Part shown: piece after piece, positions 32,767 through 43,364 of the stretch
Layout of the letters: the number at the start of each line of letters is the position of its first letter
Numbering within the stretch: position 1 is the stretch's first letter
NCBI RefSeq assembly: GCF_047511655.1
Contig: NC_133400.1
Span: 36,224,001-36,288,000 of the forward strand
DNA from: Castor canadensis
Taxonomy: Eukaryota; Chordata; Mammalia; Rodentia; Castoridae
Length of the DNA stretch: 64,000 bases
Direction: 5' to 3'
The notes under the pieces: generated by a model
What the model was told of the DNA's origin: nothing
What the model saw: only the letters and a program-made list of their open reading frames with translations
Database searches by the model: none
Translations under genes and position numbers: made by a program

Positions 32767-33189
32767 ATTTGTGACAATGAGTTCCTGTCCCATCATCAGC
32801 CAGAATTAACCCAATCAGATTAAGTCCCTCCTAAATCTTGTTAAAATTCCCTGAGATGAAGTTAATCTGATGAGATTAACTTCATATAAAAAGGAAGCAG
32901 GAGCAGGAAGGAGAAGCAATTTCTGTTCTTCTAGAGGAGAGTGGGTTGAGAGAGGCTGACAGAAAAGCTCCCACACTGTGAGATCAGCCAGGAGGCTTCA
33001 GACCATTCGTCCTGGCACCCAGAAGCATTGAATAATCCACTGGTGTAGGTATGTGTCAGCAGGGGCCAGAGATTCTGTATTTCCAGATGGACAAAAGGCT
33101 ATTGGGTAGAAGAAGGGATGGGGGTGTGAGGTGCAAAAGCCACTGGTACCTGGCTTGCTTTTTGTTATGTGAAGGAAGAGCCTTGTTTT

Positions 33190-33555
33190 TTTTTGGTAGG
33201 ACTGAGGTTTGGACTCAGGTCTCAAGCTTGCTAAACAGGTGCTCTACCACTTGAACCAAGCCCTCAGTCCTTTTTTGCTTTAGTTACTTTTAGATAGGGA
33301 CCCCCCACCTTTTTTTTATTTCTTCCCATCCAGGCCTGGAACCAACATCCTCTTACCAGCTGGGTGCTGGTGGCTCACAGCTGTAATGATAGCTACTCAG
33401 GAGGCAGAGATCAGAGGATTTCGGTTCAAAGCCAGCCCAGGGAAATAGTTTGGGAGACCCTGTCTTGAAAAAAATCCATCACAGAAAAGTCTGGTGGAAT
33501 GGCTCAAGGTGTAGGCCCTGAGTTCAAACCTCAGTACCAAAAAAAAAAAAAGTCC
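33190..33555. mobile_element. Two facing chimeric SINEs
   Basis: 33190-33350 on the - strand (GGACTGAGGTTTGGACTCAG, TTTGCTTTAGTTACTTTTAG linker, truncated). 33357-33555 on the + strand (GCTGGGTGCTGGTGGCTCAC), short-ID subtype (GGCTCAAGGTGTAGGCCCTG), A-tail. They form an inverted pair. Confidence 0.83.
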
Positions 33556-34479
33556 CATATAGTAATGTCTAGTTATGCTGTTAATGAAATTGACAAGCAT
33601 CAAGCTGCCGATCTAAAATGAATCATTTTTGGTTTCCTCAAGGCATCCATTTACATACTTAGTTCACCCATTAGGCACCTGTGCTCCATGTGACTCCAGA
33701 AACCCTACCCTGCATGAAGCACACAGCAGCCCCCTCCAGGAACAGTAGCCTATCACTTTCTGTCTAAATTCTGGATCCTTAATTTCTCTTCTCACATATA
33801 TGTTACTTCTGCTTGGAAAGCCTTTCCCTCTTCATTTGGGAAACTCCCACCCCCTAGTCAAGACCCATCTCAAACTTTGTGGCCTCAGGAAATACTGTCT
33901 TGGCTTACCAGCCTGAGAAATACTGTCCATTAGGAAGCTTGGGTAATTTGGTTCACAAAATCCAGTCCCCTCTGAGCCCCACTGCTTCTTAGCTAGCACT
34001 ACTGTGCTCAGGGCCTCACACCCTCTCCCTAAGAAAAATATAAACCCACGGATTTTTTTTTTCCCCCAGTTCCTGGAACTGGGAGGTTCTTACCAAACCA
34101 GGCTTTCCTACTTTCCTATGAAATGCTGTTCTCCACTTTTCACTAACTCTCCCGCTTCCCCCCCCACCCCACACCTAATTCTTCCCAATCCCTCCATTCT
34201 CTACCCAGTTACACACCTGACCTGGTCTGCTACACACATTGGTACCTGGTGTTTTTATTTTGCAATTTTAGTGAGACATTTGTTTCTTTTTTTGGTGGAA
34301 TGATTTTTATCAATTCAGAGTTTAAATGTCTTTTTAATGATTTCACTGGTTGATATTGGCTATCAATTTGCATCCTATTAGATACATTTGTTTCTGACAC
34401 TGGTTAATGCTTATGTCTTCACACCACATACCCTGTATAAATTCAGGGCCGGTGACTCTGTATTCTCAGAATCTAGCAC
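33556..34479. other. Intergenic; L2-like part
   Basis: 33750-33910 is L2-like on the + strand (GCTTGGAAAGCCTTTCCCTC, AGTCAAGACCCATCTCAAAC). The rest shows no gene. Confidence 0.45.
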
Positions 34480-34548
34480 GGTGATGGGGATCTGGGAATT
34501 GAACTCAGGGCCTTCCCAAGTCTACTGCTTAAGCCACACCCCAGTCCA
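34480..34548 (-). mobile_element. ID SINE, partial
   Basis: GGAATTGAACTCAGGGCC, with the middle shortened, ending AAGCCACACCCCAGTCC. Confidence 0.75.
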
Positions 34549-35150
34549 AGCATTTGTTGAATGAATGAATGTTCTTATTTGGCAAGCTCTGTGTGCTGGC
34601 ACAGTGTATGAAAGAACATTTTAGAATTCCTCTTAAATATCTGTTGAAATGAATGAGAACACACCACCAATAGCTGCATAGACCTACATAACAGTTCTCG
34701 AGCGACTTTTGGGATTTGGGGACCAACACATTAGTAGTATATGATGCTTGCGGCTGAGAACACGTGTTTTTTTACTTTCTTAACCTCAAGAAACACTCTT
34801 TGGATGTGCTAATGGTCCCAGGGGAAGACAAACGGCCATAATAAGCAAAATATTAGGTTGAGAACAGAAGTAGGAACACAGGCACAGCCTACAAATTTGT
34901 TGAGGAAAGCCGAAAATAAGTACCTAAGATACCTTTGGTTCTCTACCTTTCTTGAGAGCAGAAGCCTGTGGCCTCTGGCGAGTGCTTGCATAAAAGCCAA
35001 GCACCTCAGAGAGAGGTACTGATGGCAAGGCTGGGAATGATGGGGTTTCTAAACTCCCTTTTTATAGATCTTACATGGGAACCCAGTCAGTATTGTAAAT
35101 GTCCCAGGCAGTGGAGTTAACTCAATCAGATTGAGGCACCCATCAAAGTG
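34549..35150. other. Upstream flank of SIAH1, no repeat assigned
   Basis: About 600 bases between the last upstream SINE and the CpG island. No gene seen. Confidence 0.4.
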
Positions 35151-35214
35151 TAAATGAGGTTTCCATTTTATTTTGTATTTGAAGCCGAACGCAGCTCCCT
35201 AGGTGAGGACTTCC

Positions 35215-36500
35215 TAGATGAGTCACTAAGTCAGCGCTGGGAATTCGTCCCGCCACTTCCTTTCGGGGTGGGGGTGGGGAGGGTCGGTGGCCACGGCCGC
35301 GTAGGGAGGAGTGCGCAGTGCAAAGCCGGCCAGCCGGGCCGGAGGTACCGGCCAGCGCGGCCCCCGCGACAGAGAATCGCATGCACCGCGCCGTTCCTGG
35401 CGGTCGGGACGGTTGCGGAGGCGAACGTCACTCAACGGTGGTAGAGCGCGAGGCGTGCGGGCGCAGACCTGGCAACCGAAGCGCCCAAGGGCCAACCGCC
35501 ACTCTGGGGGCCAGGCTGCGTGAAGCCCGCGCCGGCCGCCGCCGTCTCTGCGCCTGCGCGGCCACCGGGAGCTCCGCCCACTCCGGGCTCCCCGCGCACG
35601 GGGCCGCGCCTCCCCATGGCGGCCGCCGCAGTGTGTGGTATTTAGCGGGAGCGCGCGGCGGGCTCGAGGACGCGCGAAACGGCGGCGGCGGCGGCCAGGG
35701 GGGAGCCGTGGCGGCCGTGGCGGGGCGCGCTCTCGAGCGGCGGAGGCGGCGGCGGCAGCTTAGGGTGTCCCGGCGGTCTCGGCGTGGGGAAGAGGCGGTG
35801 GCGCTGCCCGCGTTGGCGGGGGCTGGCGACGGAGCGCGTTTGAGCCAGGACCGGGGTCCGCGGCGCGCTCTCCGCCCACAGGTAAGTGCGGTCCGGCCTG
35901 GAGGGAGGAGCCGGCGGTGGGGGGCTCCCGGGAGGAGGGATCCCGGGCCCGGTAATGGCGGCGGGCGGCTGCGTCGGGTCGGGTCAGGGGGCCGCGACGC
36001 CTGCAGCCCCGGGCCGGTTGCGCCTTTGTCTCGGCCCGGCCCGGCCTGGCCGAGCGCCGCCCCCGCCCCTCCCCTGCTCGCCGCCGCAGCTAGCCGGCCC
36101 GCCCCCGTTCCCCCAGCTCCCGGGGCCCGGGTCCGGTCCCCGTCCCCGCGGCAGGGTCTGCGGCCACGCGGGCCGCGGGTGGGGACGGCTCAGCGGCGGC
36201 CGGGTCTCCGCGAAGCGGAGGCGGGCTCGGTCTGGGGAGGCGCCCGGCGCGCCCCGCGCCCTCGTGCCGGCCTTTGTTGTGGAGGTCCCGGTGTTCGGCC
36301 AACATGGCGGAGGTCAGCTGAGTGCGAGCCGCGGAGGGCCCTCCCAGCTTTTCCCCTCCGTGCGCTCCCCGGGCGCCCCGAGGCCGCCTCGGCCTTCTCT
36401 TCCTGCTCCGACCCCAGGCGGCTCCGAGGCGACCCGCGCGGCCTGAGCCTTCATTGTGCAGTGGGAAAGAATGCAGCCGCCTCCCTTGTTTATGTCACCA
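35215..36500 (+). promoter_or_regulatory. SIAH1: SIAH1 CpG-island promoter
   Basis: About 1.3 kb of very CpG-rich sequence in an otherwise AT-rich, CpG-poor window, centred on the inferred first exon. Visible motifs include an AP-1 type TGAGTCA (35219-35225) at the island edge, an ETS-type ACTTCCTTTCGG (about 35255), a half-CRE CGTCA (35426-35430), an NRF1-type TGCGCCTGCGCG (35549-35560), a YY1-type CCATGGCGGCC (35614-35624) and many Sp1-type CCGCCC boxes. There is no convincing TATA box at a fixed distance, as is usual for a broad housekeeping promoter. Motif function is inference. Confidence 0.88.
35640..35881 (+). other. SIAH1: SIAH1 non-coding exon 1 (5' UTR)
   Basis: The 3' edge is fixed by a strong donor, CCCACAG|GTAAGTGCGG (35881|35882). 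The 5' edge is a guess, because CpG-island starts are diffuse. The stretch 35646-35881 holds no ATG, so after splicing to 55778 the first AUG met is that of the SIAH1 protein at 55780. If transcription starts further upstream, an ATG at 35616 would open a 9-codon upstream frame closed by TAG at 35643-35645. Purine-rich GGCGGC repeats suggest a structured leader. Confidence 0.75.
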
Positions 36501-36819
36501 GGGAGGAGACGCGTGAGCGGCTGGCCGGGCAGCTCGGCCCTAGCTTGGTTTGCAGGGTTCCCACCGTGTGACTTGGGCGCGTGGGTAGCCTGGACCACTG
36601 TGATGCGCCTGTTTCTTCCTGGAAAGATGTCGTGTGTGTTTGTTCTGACGGTTAGAAAAGTCCAGTTTTCCATGTTTGGAAAATTAGGCCGAGTAGCTCA
36701 TTTGGCCAAGTCATCGAAGCCATGAACATGGTACAGGACAGGGATCTGACTGTTCCCAGCGTTGAACATTCACCATGTCTAGATAAGCTGCTGTGAGGGT
36801 GAATGGTTAACTCTTGAAA

Positions 36820-37028
36820 GCCGTTGACTGTTGGGAGCCCGGACTCTGAAGTCAGACGGCCTGTTTTGATTCAAACCCTTCCCCACCAGTTTGTGACCTT
36901 GGGCAAGATACTTATCATGTCTGTGCTTCATTTTCCCTACCTGCAAAAATGGGTGCAATGACGATATCTTAACCTCACGCATTGTTGAGATCGAGGAGAT
37001 GAAAACTGAAGTGCTTACTGGCAGCCCC
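36820..37028 (-). mobile_element. MIR relic
   Basis: GGACTCTGAAGTCAGACGGC, TTTGTGACCTTGGGCAAGAT, TGTGCTTCATTTTCCCTACC, then ATTGTTGAGATCGAGGAGAT: reversed MIR order, well preserved. Confidence 0.85.
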
Positions 37029-37054
37029 ATAGTAAGGGCTTATGCTAAGGCAGT

Positions 37055-37141
37055 TTGGTTTTGGCGGTGCTGGGCTTTCAACTCAGGGTCTCAGACTTGC
37101 TATGCAGGTGCTCTGCAGCTTGAGCCACTCAACTAGTCCCA
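37055..37141 (-). mobile_element. ID SINE monomer
   Basis: GGCGGTGCTGGGCTTTCAAC to GAGCCACTCAACTAGTCCC, with GCTATGCAGGTGCTCTGC in the middle. Confidence 0.82.
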
Positions 37142-37837
37142 AAGCAGTTGTTTAATAATACTGGGCATGATGGATATTTTGGAAGTCCATAGGCCTTAGC
37201 TTGTGAATTCGCTTTATAAATCATTCATTTTATTGATGAGATGGGAAAGGAGATTTAGGTGATAAGTTGACACATCTTCTGTGATGATGGCATTTTGGAA
37301 ATTTCAATAGGGGATTTGAATGGATAGATCTTGTGTGCTTTGGAATTTAGAAAGACCAGGTGATTCAAATGAGCAATTTTGGATTTATGGATCAGTTCAC
37401 ATTCAAGGACTTCGGTTAACTAACTTGGAAAAGTGAGACAGTGAGTCCCTTTGTTAAGATACCTACAGTGTCACCATCTCTATTAGAAGTTACTGAAGAG
37501 CCAAGTGTAATGTGACAAATGTAATGTCTTGTAACTTGATTCGCTCAAATTGTGGAGAGGATTTTGGTTAGCAGTTAGGAGAACTTTGTGATTGGTAGAT
37601 TTTGAGACTCAGTGGATTAGGCAAATTGGCTGTATACCTTTTCATTCTGGAAATTTAAAGATGCAGACTTTTGTAATCTAGATAGGTTAGTTGGAAATTC
37701 TTTCTACATTTTTTTCCCCTACACACTGCTTTGCGAACTTTTTTTCTTTATATATACTACAGAATTGGTTTAAATGACCCCTTTTGGCATCTTTCCAGCA
37801 TAGTGTAGTAACATTTAATATTTTAAGCTGAAATAAG
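37142..37837. other. Intronic, low-copy
   Basis: No repeat or exon recognised in about 700 bases of SIAH1 intron 1. Confidence 0.4.
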
Positions 37838-37938
37838 GGGCTGGGAGTATAACTCAACTGATAGGGCACTTGCCTTGCAAGCATGAGGCCCTGGTTCAAT
37901 CCCCAGTACTGCAAAAAACAAAACCAAAAAAAAAAAAG
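37838..37938 (+). mobile_element. ID SINE monomer
   Basis: GGGGCTGGGAGTATAACTCA start, CTTGCCTTGCAAGCATGAGG middle, GGTTCAATCCCCAGTACTGC end, A-rich tail. Confidence 0.87.
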
Positions 37939-38165
37939 CTGAAATAACAGTGTAATAGATACGGAATTGTTAACTTTTCAGGATAAGTGTTCCACAGAGT
38001 ACAAATTTAGAAACAACTGTAATTTAGTTTACATCTGTTCAATTTACACCTTAACCTGTTCCCTCAAATCTTCAGGAAATCTATGTGGTTTAGGCTGCCC
38101 TGGCACTCCATTCTCCTACCTCATCCTCTGAAGTGCTGGGGGATTACAGGCATGTATTGCCATTC

Positions 38166-38905
38166 CCATCTTTTAAGAGTGAGCAGTTTTAGGTTCATAG
38201 CAAGATTGAGCAAAAAGTACAGAAGTTTCCCATGTAGTTCTTACCCCCAAATATGCATAACCATTTGTCTTATCAGCTCCCTTAACAGAGTGGTACATTT
38301 GTTGAAATCAGTGAACCTACACTGACATATCATCACTAAAGTCCATGATTTATTAGGATTCATTCTTGGGAGTGTACATTTTATGAATTTGGACAGAAAT
38401 ATAACTATATATGTGAGTTCTTGAATAATTTCATTGGCTTAAAAATCCTGTGCCTTACCTATTCATCCCCCTCAACCGCTGATATTTTTACTGTTGCCAT
38501 AGTTTTGCCTTTTGCTGAATGTCATATAGCTGGAATTATAAGTATGTAGGCTTTTCACATTGGCTTCTTTCACTTAGCAACATTTATTAAAGTTTTTGTT
38601 TTTCATAGCTAGATAGTGCTTCATGTGGAGTAATACATCTATTGTCTGGATGTATCACAGTTTTATCTACTTATCTACTGAAGGAAATCTTGGTAGCTTC
38701 CAAGTTTTGGTAGTTATAAATAAAGCTGCTATGAACATTCATGTGCAGGCTTTTATAGGACCTAAGATTCCAACTCCTTTGGGTAAATACTAAAGAGTGT
38801 AATTGCTGGATTGTATGGCTAGAGTATGTTTAATTTCATAAGAAAGTGCCAAACTGTCTTCCAAAATGGCTGTACCATTCATCAACAACACACTGTTCCT
38901 GTCAT
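38166..38905 (-). mobile_element. Ancient L1M 3' region relic
   Basis: Ordered landmarks in reverse: GAGTGGTACATTTGTTGAAA, GTTTTGCCTTTTGCTGAATG, TGTCTGGATGTATCACAG, TAGTTATAAATAAAGCTGCT and CAAACTGTCTTCCAAAATGG. It precedes a B1-like fragment boundary (38078-38166, - strand, GATTACAGGCATGTATTGCC). Confidence 0.8.
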
Positions 38906-39039
38906 CCTGGAGGCCATTCTTCAGTGTCAAGTGAGCTTTCTAAATGGTGAGCCTGACTTAAAAGGCCTTTGGTGTATAGTCCCAAGTTTCTCCACACTGT
39001 TAGTAAGTACAGAGCCCCCAAAGCTGGCCTCTCTTGCTG

Positions 39040-39320
39040 CTCTCTTGCTTTATTGGACTATGTACTTATAAATTCCACTCTTCCTACCCAACTCTTGAGA
39101 GCCGACTAAACTGAGTTCTTCTTGAACTTGCATTAAACTGTCATCTGTGTTCCTATAGCACTCTGCTTGTCTCCATTGTAATATGTATTCCTTGAATTGT
39201 ATTTTTCTCTGAACTTCTTTGCATCCCCAAATAAACTATAGTCTCTATGAGACTTCATCTTTGTTTAGAGTTTAGCACTGCTTTTGGTACATAGTTGGCA
39301 CATAATTATGACTGATACCT
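39040..39320 (+). mobile_element. L2-like relic
   Basis: CATCTGTGTTCCTATAGCAC, then CTTTGCATCCCCAAATAAAC and TTAGCACTGCTTTTGGTACA, an L2-type 3' end order. Confidence 0.45.
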
Positions 39321-39394
39321 TCACATTGACCGTAATACGCTTCTAGCTGTATAGCCAGTATTTTCTTTGCCCTACCTATTCAAATTGGATTTTT

Positions 39395-39618
39395 TTTGTG
39401 TATGTGTGCGACTGATGTTTGAACTCAGGGCCTCACACTTGTAAGGCAGGTGCTCTTACCCCTTGAGGCTCTCCACCAGCCAGCTCTTTTTGTGATGGGT
39501 TTTTTTTGAGATAGGGTCTCTTGAACTATTTGTCCGGGGCTGACTTCAAACCTTGATCCTGATCTCTGCCTCCTGAGGAGCTGGGACTACAGGTGCGAGC
39601 CACTGGTGCCCAACTTTA
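39395..39618 (-). mobile_element. Chimeric SINE
   Basis: CGACTGATGTTTGAACTCAG, full ID middle (GTAAGGCAGGTGCTCTTACC), then the 7SL-like half ending GAGCCACTGGTGCCCAAC. Confidence 0.86.
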
Positions 39619-40165
39619 AATTGGATTCTTGTTCTGTGAACACCATAGTTCAACACCTTTGCCATTGCTTTTGATGTTATTAACCTCTCAAATGTCTGCA
39701 TGTGCTACTTTTGGACAGATTGCTTCACTTTTCTAAGCCTTAGTTTCCATTAGTACATGAACACAGCTATTAAGTATATTGCTCTCCTCCCCTCTCCCAA
39801 GGTCTCCTCAGTATAATTGAGTGTTTGAGAGGATAGGCCTTTAAGAGTCAGACCTGAATGTGTCTTTTGGTTCTCACTTACCAGTTGTTTTGGTGACTTT
39901 AAGATCCTTGAGAATAGAGACACTGTCTAACAGCTTAAATAATTGAAAATCTTAGTTGAAGGTAAATTACATTCTAGTGAGGAAAGAAATAGAATTACAA
40001 ATATAATATGTACTGTGAAGGAGTCAAAGTTGCTGAAGTAGATAGAGACTGGGTGGAGGGAAACCTGCTGTCTGAGGTGGTGACATTTAAAAGATGAGGA
40101 AGGAGCAAGGAGTTGGCCCTTAGTTGGGGGGGAGGGGAATCAGGTCTTTCCCAGCCAAAGCAAAG

Positions 40166-40466
40166 ATTGAGGGTTTTTTTTGACAGTACTGAGGTTTGAA
40201 CTCATGGCCTGGGGCATGCTAAGCAGGAGGCAGTGCTCTACCACTTGAACCACACCTTCAGCACAAAGAATGTGAATTTTTTTTTTTTTTCTGGTTCTGG
40301 GGTTTGAACCCGGGGCCTACACCTTGAACCACTCCACCAGTTCTTTTTTGTGATGAGTTTTTTCAGGATAGGGTCTCGTGAACTATTTGACTGGCTGGCT
40401 TCAAACTGTGATCTCTGACTCCTGAGTAGCTAGGATTATAGGCATGAGCCACCGAGTGCCCAGCAA
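40166..40466 (-). mobile_element. ID SINE plus chimeric short-ID SINE
   Basis: 40175-40262: ID unit with an inserted GGAGGCAGT in the middle. 40273-40466: chimeric SINE with the short ID form (GGGCCTACACCTTGAACCAC). The gap between them repeats AAAGAATGTGAATTTTT with 40464-40480, a likely target-site duplication. Confidence 0.85.
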
Positions 40467-40684
40467 GAATGTGAATTTTTAAGAGTACTGGGAAAGTGTC
40501 ATTTGAGGCATTAAGAAAAAAACAGTTTAAGAGAAAAAGTAAAAGCAGACAACAGTCTACTCAATTTATGTACTTCATTTTGCATAGGATGTCACCAGCA
40601 ATTCATTAGTAGGAAATTATGAGGACACAATAAAGTGTGCATTAAAATTTGAAAATGTTCTCTTTATTATCAAAGTAATTTTAT

Positions 40685-40902
40685 TTTTAGTGGGTCTGGG
40701 GTTGGAACTCGGGGCTTCACGCTTGCAAAGCCAGGTGCTCTATTGCTTTGGAGCCACAACTGCAGCCCCTTTTGCTCTCGTTATTTTAGAGATGGAGTCT
40801 CTTGAATTATTTGCCCAGTCTGGCCTCGAACTTTGATCCTCCTGCTCTCAGCCTCCCAAGTAGATATGAATTACATATGTGAGTCACTGGCACCCGACCA
40901 AA
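40685..40902 (-). mobile_element. Chimeric SINE, AAATAACCAG-linker subtype
   Basis: ID part in reverse (CTTGCAAAGCCAGGTGCTCT), linker TTTTGCTCTCGTTATTTTAG, 7SL-like part ending GAGTCACTGGCACCCGAC. Confidence 0.84.
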
Positions 40903-41067
40903 GTAATCTGTTTTATGAAACATTGGAGAAAAACAGAAATGGGCCCACCTCTTCCCCATTGATCATTTATTATCTGATATTTTGATAAGTAGCCATTTAT
41001 GTAATCTCTGTGTACTTCACTTTTTTGGGGGGGAGTCAGCCATAGATATCTTAAAGTTAATTTCTTT

Positions 41068-41165
41068 TTAACTTTTTATTTTTGGTGATATTGGGGCTTG
41101 AACTTAGGGCCTCATGCTTACTAGGCAGGCTCTCTACCACTTGAGCCACTCCACCAGACTTTAAG
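41068..41165 (-). mobile_element. ID-like SINE monomer
   Basis: GGTGATATTGGGGCTTGAAC to GAGCCACTCCACCAGAC, full middle present. Confidence 0.82.
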
Positions 41166-41597
41166 GTTGCTTTCTTTGATGTGACTTAAATGGGTATTTT
41201 CTCACTAAATGATTGCCATCTGTTAGTAATGGTGTGTACTGTCATTCCAAATGAAGTTTGTGCTTACAGTCTCTATATCTGTAGTTCTTGATACTCTGTG
41301 TACCTATAGTTCATGGTCCCCTTTCACTGTGGTTTTTGGTTCCAAACTTTGATCTCCTGTCTACTTCTGATCCTTCACTTTAAACCACACTCTGCAGTTT
41401 GGCTGTCCATTCAATTTCACTTCTGTCTTGTTACATGGTATATACATGCAGATTTACATAAAGATAGACATATCAATGTGCACATCTTATTTTTTCTTGT
41501 AACATAAGTAGAGTTTTTGTCTATGTTCTGTGGCTCTTTTTTCCTTCCCCCATTTATAATAAATATAAATTATAGTTATTTGTGAAATGTTTCATTA

Positions 41598-41685
41598 TAA
41601 ATATGTGGTGCTGGGGATCAAACCTAGGGCCTCACACGTTAGGCAGTCACTCTGCCACAGAGCTACATCCCAGCCCCTCCACCCA
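41598..41685 (-). mobile_element. ID SINE monomer
   Basis: GTGGTGCTGGGGATCAAACC to CAGAGCTACATCCCAGCCCC. Confidence 0.85.
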
Positions 41686-42184
41686 TTTCAGCAGTTAATC
41701 CTACATGAAAGAATGGGTCCATCTTCATACAGTTGTATGACCCAGAATTTAACCATTCTTTGATGTAGGAGTTGTTTTCAGTTTATTCTCTATGCACAGG
41801 GTTGGCGTAGGCATTTTTCTTTTTTTTTTTTTTCTTTTCTTATCTATTTACCTACCTTCCTACCTACCTACCTGCTTACCTTTGCCAAGGTGTGAATTAT
41901 AAGAGATACTTCTGGGTCTAAAGTCAACATTTTGATACAAACTGCCAAATCATGTGAGGGACCATGATAGTGGGCATCCCCAAGGTGTAGGAGAATATCT
42001 TTCACCAGATCTTTGCCAAGACATGGAATCAAGTCTTTGAAAACAAATTTATATATGCCATTTTCTTAATAAAGCATGCAACTTGTGACCTTTTGCATAC
42101 CAAGTTTTCAAACTTTCCATTTTTTTCTAAAGAGTTTTATATGCACTTCCAGTTTAGAATCAAATAGGTCTATAAGCCTTTTTT

Positions 42185-42512
42185 CAGACAAGGTCTCTCT
42201 GTGTAGCCTAGGCTGGCCTCCAACTTGTGATCCTCCTATTCTTGCCTCTCGAGTGCTGAAATTACAGGCATGTACCACCACGCCCAGGTATACAGGGTTA
42301 TTCATTGTTTTTGGTGACACTGGGGTTTGAACTCAGGACCTCATGCTTGCTAAGTAGGCATATTTACTGTTTTTTGAGACAGAGCCCTTCATTGTAGCTC
42401 AGGCTGGCCTCAACCTTAACCTTTTAGCCTAGGATGGCCTCTAACTTGTGATCCTCCTGCTTCAGCCTCCCGAGTGCCTAGATTACAGCATGAACCAGCA
42501 TGCCAAGCTGTA
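42185..42512 (-). mobile_element. B1-like / ID / B1-like SINE cluster
   Basis: 42185-42296 B1-like (TGTGTAGCCTAGGCTGGCC to GTACCACCACGCCC). 42308-42360 truncated ID-like piece (GACACTGGGGTTTGAACTC). 42370-42512 B1-like with an internal repeat of the GGCTGGCCTC segment. Confidence 0.78.
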
Positions 42513-42690
42513 AGATTTTTTTTTTTTTTTACAATTTTTTATTATCGTTGTACAATATAAACAACTGTTTACATTGTTTATACGTGTAAATGTACGTTGT
42601 GACATTTACAAAAGTTCTTACAGTATATTAATTGAATTCATTCCTTCCATTATTCTCCTTCACCTCTTCCCCCCAAGCTGTAAGATTTTT
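42503..42690 (-). mobile_element. Short 3'-only retroelement stub with 18-bp TSD
   Basis: CCAAGCTGTAAGATTTTT occurs at 42503-42520 and again at 42673-42690. Between them lie poly(T) and about 140 bases that read, on the - strand, as an L1-type 3' end (TGTACAACGATAATAAAAAA before the poly(A)). A severely 5'-truncated retroposition into the edge of a B1-like SINE. Confidence 0.8.
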
Positions 42691-42866
42691 AAAAAAGAAA
42701 AAAATGCCCTATTCCTGTTTATTTCCAGATGTCCTTATTCAGAAGCAACTGGGTTTAGTTCTTTGAGCTAATTATTTTTGCATTTCTCTTTGTCTCCATT
42801 GTTTCTGTGCTTCTGTTGCCTCTGGATTTCAGTTTCACCAGTGTCTGTCTGTCTGTGTATGCATAG

Positions 42867-42867
<1 letters not shown>

Positions 42868-42915
<48 letters not shown>

Positions 42916-42930
42916 GTATATATATTTTTT
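42868..42930. repeat. (CA)n microsatellite
   Basis: About 21 CA units, followed by TATATATA and poly(T). It adjoins the tail of the next SINE. Confidence 0.95.
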
Positions 42931-43152
42931 TTGTGGGGGAGGGCATGGGACTGGAAGTGGGGTTTGAACTCAGAGCTAACAAAGCAGGTGCCCTTCCTCT
43001 TGAGCCCCACAAACCAGTCCATTTTGCTCTGGTTATTTTGGAGATGAGGTCTCTAAAACTATTTCCTTGGCTGGCCTTAAACCAAGATCCTCTTGATCTC
43101 AGCCTCCCAAGTAGCTAGGATTACAGGTGTGAGCCACTGGTGCCTGGCTCAT
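42930..43152 (-). mobile_element. Chimeric SINE, AAATAACCAG-linker subtype
   Basis: GGAAGTGGGGTTTGAACTCA, linker TTTTGCTCTGGTTATTTTGG, 7SL-like half ending GAGCCACTGGTGCCTGGCTC. Confidence 0.87.
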
Positions 43153-43364
43153 TTTTGTTTTGAAGAGCTTTTCTATCAGGAGTTTCCTAAAGCAAAGTTT
43201 TGAAATGTTGGATCATTTTTCTGCTCTTAACACTTTTAAGGTAATTTGAGTATAGAATTTTAAGATGATGACTTTCTTGAGACTTCAAAAAAGTATTACT
43301 GTATTGCTTTGTAATTTCGAATGTTGCTGGTAAAGTGCGAAGCTCTTGCTTTCTATTTATGCAT

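Noticed and set aside
35886-36446. 186-codon open frame in the CpG island
   Set aside because: Same GC-driven effect; no domain, and it lies within SIAH1 intron 1.
35318-36571. 417-codon open frame across the CpG island
   Set aside because: It crosses the exon 1 donor, has a composition (Arg/Pro/Gly/Ala) typical of out-of-frame GC-rich DNA, and has other long frames overlapping on both strands.
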